Below, one piece after another: positions 43,317 through 45,606 of a stretch of 45,606 nt of DNA. The stretch comes from Clostridiaceae bacterium. GTDB taxonomy: Bacteria; Bacillota; Clostridia; DSM-8532. A program made the position numbers and the translations under genes. The stretch is from NCBI GenBank assembly GCA_012520615.1, contig JAAYNX010000045.1, positions 1 through 45,606 on the forward strand. The letters run 5' to 3'. Each line of letters starts with the position of its first letter. Within the stretch, counting starts at the first letter, position 1. The notes beneath the pieces were generated by a model, which had not been told where the DNA came from, made no database searches, and worked only from the letters and a program-made list of their open reading frames with translations.

Positions 43317-44404
43317 ATTATAAATTAATCCGATTCGATAAAGAAGAAAACTATATAAATGATTTTTTACAACTTCCAAAAAAATTGTACTCAAAACTCG
43401 ACATTGTGCAAAATGAGACAGAAGAATTGGATTTGCTTTTGGGAAGACATGTTTTAAGCAAGTATTTCGTGTTACATAAATTAATTGTATATAGCGGAGA
43501 TTTACCCTGTGCCAGATGCGTGATTACAATATATCCGGGGGATTCTGTTGCATATCTGGGACTATTTGAGAGTATTGATGACATTGAATGTGCTAGGCTT
43601 TTATTTCATGAAGGAAGAAGAATATCAATAGAAAATAAATGCAATAAGATTCAAGGCCCTGTTGATGCCAGCTTTTGGGTTAGGTACAGATTGAAAACCA
43701 GTGGATTTCAGAAGAAAGTATTTGTAGCAGAACCTAATAATAAAGAATATTACTTAAAACTATTTCTGGATGCCGGGTTCGAAATATGTGAAAAATACAT
43801 ATCTAACTATTATAAAAGGTTGCCGTTGCTTAGGTTTAATAATAAAAAAGCTAAGGATAGGTATAATCGGTTTATTTCAAAAGGTATCAAAATAATTACA
43901 CCAAAAGCCAAAGATTTCGATGATATAATAAGCGACATTTACAACTTATTGATGGAGTTATATTCTGAATTACCTGTTTTTAAGCCTATCAGCCAAGAGG
44001 ACTTTATAAAGTATTTCAGCAATTATCGACATATTTTAGATTATTCATTTGTAAAGCTTGCATATCATGAAGATAATGCTGTTGGGTTTATTATAGGTAT
44101 GCCTGATTATGGGAATATGCTTTACAGAAGACTTAGTTTCATCGATTATATCAAGTTGTTTCTTAAAAAGATACGATCAAAAAACTACGTAATTCTTTAC
44201 ATGGGTGTGAAAAAGGAATACCGTGGCCTCGGAAATGCAATGATTCAGACCTTGTTCAAGAATGTCCAAAAAAGAAGGTCACACACCATCGGGGCACTTA
44301 TCAAAGAAGGTAAGGCAACCGGCCAATATGTATCCAATCAAATTATTTCAAAGAATACTTATGTTCTGCTGAGTAAGTCATGCGGTAAATTTGATTTATT
44401 GTAG
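43313..44404 (+). CDS. GNAT-type acyltransferase of a lipid-linked family
   Basis: This 363-residue protein has a double GNAT fold. The first half contains 'KIQGPVDASFWVRYRLKTSGF' with the G-P-x-x-x-S-x-W pattern seen in a family of GNAT proteins often found with lipid or sphingolipid genes. The second half has a clearer acetyl-CoA-binding core with 'LYMGVKKEYRGLGNAMIQTLF' (R-G-L-G-N loop, about residues 300-320). Such proteins acylate amines; the ethanolamine headgroup or an amine on the prenyl lipid could be the target. The start overlaps the preceding gene by four bases. It ends the operon; a palindrome and a promoter follow. The specific activity is inferred. Confidence 0.65.
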   Translation: MNYKLIRFDKEENYINDFLQLPKKLYSKLDIVQNETEELDLLLGRHVLSKYFVLHKLIVYSGDLPCARCVITIYPGDSVAYLGLFESIDDIECARLLFHEGRRISIENKCNKIQGPVDASFWVRYRLKTSGFQKKVFVAEPNNKEYYLKLFLDAGFEICEKYISNYYKRLPLLRFNNKKAKDRYNRFISKGIKIITPKAKDFDDIISDIYNLLMELYSELPVFKPISQEDFIKYFSNYRHILDYSFVKLAYHEDNAVGFIIGMPDYGNMLYRRLSFIDYIKLFLKKIRSKNYVILYMGVKKEYRGLGNAMIQTLFKNVQKRRSHTIGALIKEGKATGQYVSNQIISKNTYVLLSKSCGKFDLL

Positions 44405-44421
44405 AAAATCATGGATTATTA

Positions 44422-44456
44422 TTGAGAATTCTACATATTTAATATAAAATATGTAG
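44422..44456 (+). promoter_or_regulatory. Promoter with overlapping perfect 10-bp inverted repeat
   Basis: TTGAGA (44422-44427), 17-base spacer and TAAAAT (44445-44450) precede the lipoprotein gene. CTACATATTT and AAATATGTAG (44431-44440 and 44447-44456, six-base loop) flank and overlap the -10. A protein bound there would block transcription, so this looks like an operator. It could also act as a weak terminator of the lipid operon. Confidence 0.6.
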
Positions 44457-44483
44457 CAATATATATAAATGGAGAGTGTCAAA

Positions 44484-45606
44484 ATGAAAAAATTAACGTT
44501 AGTAATATTTTTTATTGTTTTAAGCCTTTCTCTTGTGTCATGTAAAAAAATTACCAATGAAGAAATTATAGAAACAGTATCGGAGCATTTAGGTGTAGAG
44601 ATTGACAGCGTAGATGTTGTTGAAGAGGAAAAAGATGATGGGAAATGGTTTATTGAAGCAGAATTAACTAAAAATGATGGAATATACACTTCCGTTTGCG
44701 AAGCAGAACTTACATATAAATCAAAAAAAGGTGAATGGGATTTGGTGGATTATGAACCGAAAGAATGGCTTACATATCCTACCGCCAGTGCTGTGGACGA
44801 CAAAGCCTTGTTTATTGACTACCTATCAAAAACTAGTTTTACAACATCTTCTGGTAGTTTGAACTACAATAAGGATTATGTCACTTTGGAAGAGTTGAAA
44901 AGCGTGAATTTAAATCTTAAGGCACCTTACTCAGATGAAATCAGAGGCAAAATTAAATATGATACTCCTAACGGTAGTGGGACTTGTGAAGGTATCTTTA
45001 AAATGATATTTGGCCAGAATCAATGGGTTGTAAGCCAATTTATTCAGGATGCGCCGATGCAATTTGAGTGGAAGCCAGATAAAGGATTTGAAATTGAAGT
45101 CTCAGAACTATTAAGGTCAATGGGTGAAACTTGGAATATAGATCTTGAAGTAAAAGATGAATCAATAAATGAAGTATGTAGAATAAAACCGTCCGATATA
45201 AAAGAAGTAGGTGTAATAAGCCAACCCGCTCTTGTTGCAAATGACGTGGCTGAGGCAAAAGTGCATTTTGTAGCAGACAAAGGTGTGGCTACTGTTGTAA
45301 CGGATGCAATTGTAAGATATAGATTAAGAGATTTAAAATGGTACCTTGAATCGGTTACCAAAGTAAGTGAAAAGCAAAGTATAAAGTATAAAACCGATAT
45401 GCTCGGAACTTGGGACGGGTATTATATAATTGGTGGGAATAAAAGAAATGCAGTTGTAGAATTCACCAACTTTATTAAACATAACAATCTTTATGAGGGA
45501 GTGTTTTCGTTCTCTTCCTCCGACACCTTTGAAAGTCCTTCAGGTAAATTCGAAATAACAGGATACTATGAACTGAATAATAATAGATTTGTTATAAAAG
45601 CAGGCA
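44484..45606 (+). CDS. Lipoprotein of unknown function (partial, runs off the window)
   Basis: The frame is open from ATG 44484 to the end of the window (374 codons) and continues beyond it. The N-terminus is a lipoprotein signal peptide ending LSLVSC, with Cys20 as lipidation site. The mature part is beta-rich and hydrophilic, with repeated 'DxKWY/WxLExV' and 'GEWDLVDYEPKEW' segments like NTF2- or PepSY-like extracytoplasmic repeats. The last visible part, 'LGTWDGYYIIGGNKRNAVVEF', may start a separate beta domain. The RBS is GGAGAGTGTCAAA and it has its own promoter. Several short minus-strand frames across it are shadows. Confidence 0.75.
   Translation, partial: MKKLTLVIFFIVLSLSLVSCKKITNEEIIETVSEHLGVEIDSVDVVEEEKDDGKWFIEAELTKNDGIYTSVCEAELTYKSKKGEWDLVDYEPKEWLTYPTASAVDDKALFIDYLSKTSFTTSSGSLNYNKDYVTLEELKSVNLNLKAPYSDEIRGKIKYDTPNGSGTCEGIFKMIFGQNQWVVSQFIQDAPMQFEWKPDKGFEIEVSELLRSMGETWNIDLEVKDESINEVCRIKPSDIKEVGVISQPALVANDVAEAKVHFVADKGVATVVTDAIVRYRLRDLKWYLESVTKVSEKQSIKYKTDMLGTWDGYYIIGGNKRNAVVEFTNFIKHNNLYEGVFSFSSSDTFESPSGKFEITGYYELNNNRFVIKAG

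Noticed and set aside
45040-45361. Two overlapping minus-strand frames of 72 and 105 codons
   Set aside because: They lie antisense to the open lipoprotein frame, which has a signal peptide, RBS and promoter.

Overview
The window is AT-rich DNA from a low-GC, Gram-positive, anaerobic bacterium, most likely a member of the Clostridia. The evidence is AGGAGG-type ribosome binding sites, two T-box riboswitches, Firmicutes-type promoters (TTGACT-17-TATAAT), a pyruvate formate-lyase system, indolepyruvate:ferredoxin oxidoreductase, a two-copy DUF2935 protein and a Ku/LigD pair. Species assignment is not possible by eye. I see no rRNA, tRNA, CRISPR array or intact transposon. Most genes lie on the + strand.

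Layout. 1-4.3 kb: a LysR regulator, a convergent YdcZ-type small membrane protein, and a stress cassette (short RIC/hemerythrin-like protein, P1B-type metal ATPase with an unusual CPG motif, HMA metallochaperone) behind an FNR-like box. 4.5-9.3 kb: a divergent cis-prenyltransferase, then a three-gene operon (opine dehydrogenase-like, cobalamin-binding mutase-like protein, aldo/keto reductase). 9.35-11.06 kb: tyrS under a tyrosine T-box. 11.2-13.2 kb: an orphan TadG-like pilin-type protein and a convergent DUF368/PopT undecaprenyl-phosphate translocase. 13.3-17.45 kb: iorA-iorB-paaK under a T-box whose specifier is UGG (Trp). 17.5-20.2 kb: a DUF6273-type lipoprotein, a 5'-truncated histidine kinase and a DUF2935 protein. 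20.4-23.8 kb: two radical SAM enzymes followed by a split pair of YdcZ membrane proteins. 23.9-25.3 kb: a membrane protein with a C-terminal ribosomal L7/L12-like domain. 25.4-28.6 kb: pflB-pflA. 28.9-32.2 kb: ku and ligD, the latter interrupted by an in-frame TAA. 32.3-35.2 kb: a membrane protein, a glutathionylspermidine-synthase-like ATP-grasp enzyme and an unknown protein. 35.25-44.4 kb: a tight lipid operon. 44.4 kb to the end: a lipoprotein running off the window.

The most striking unit is the operon at 35249-44404. It encodes a CDP-archaeol-synthase-like (CarS/PF01864) protein, a CDP-alcohol phosphatidyltransferase (PSS-like), a phosphatidylserine decarboxylase, a UbiA-family prenyltransferase, two large rifampin-phosphotransferase-type dikinases and a GNAT-like acyltransferase. 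CarS, a UbiA (DGGGP synthase superfamily), a serine-headgroup transferase and a decarboxylase are the four late steps of archaeal ether-lipid synthesis up to archaetidylethanolamine. Finding all four in one bacterial operon, together with two hydroxyl-phosphorylating enzymes of unknown substrate, suggests an undescribed prenyl- or ether-lipid pathway. This function is inferred from family membership and gene order. Other candidates for new biology are the radical SAM/YdcZ operon, the opine-dehydrogenase/B12/AKR operon, and a Trp-limitation-induced iorAB-paaK operon that may run in the biosynthetic direction.
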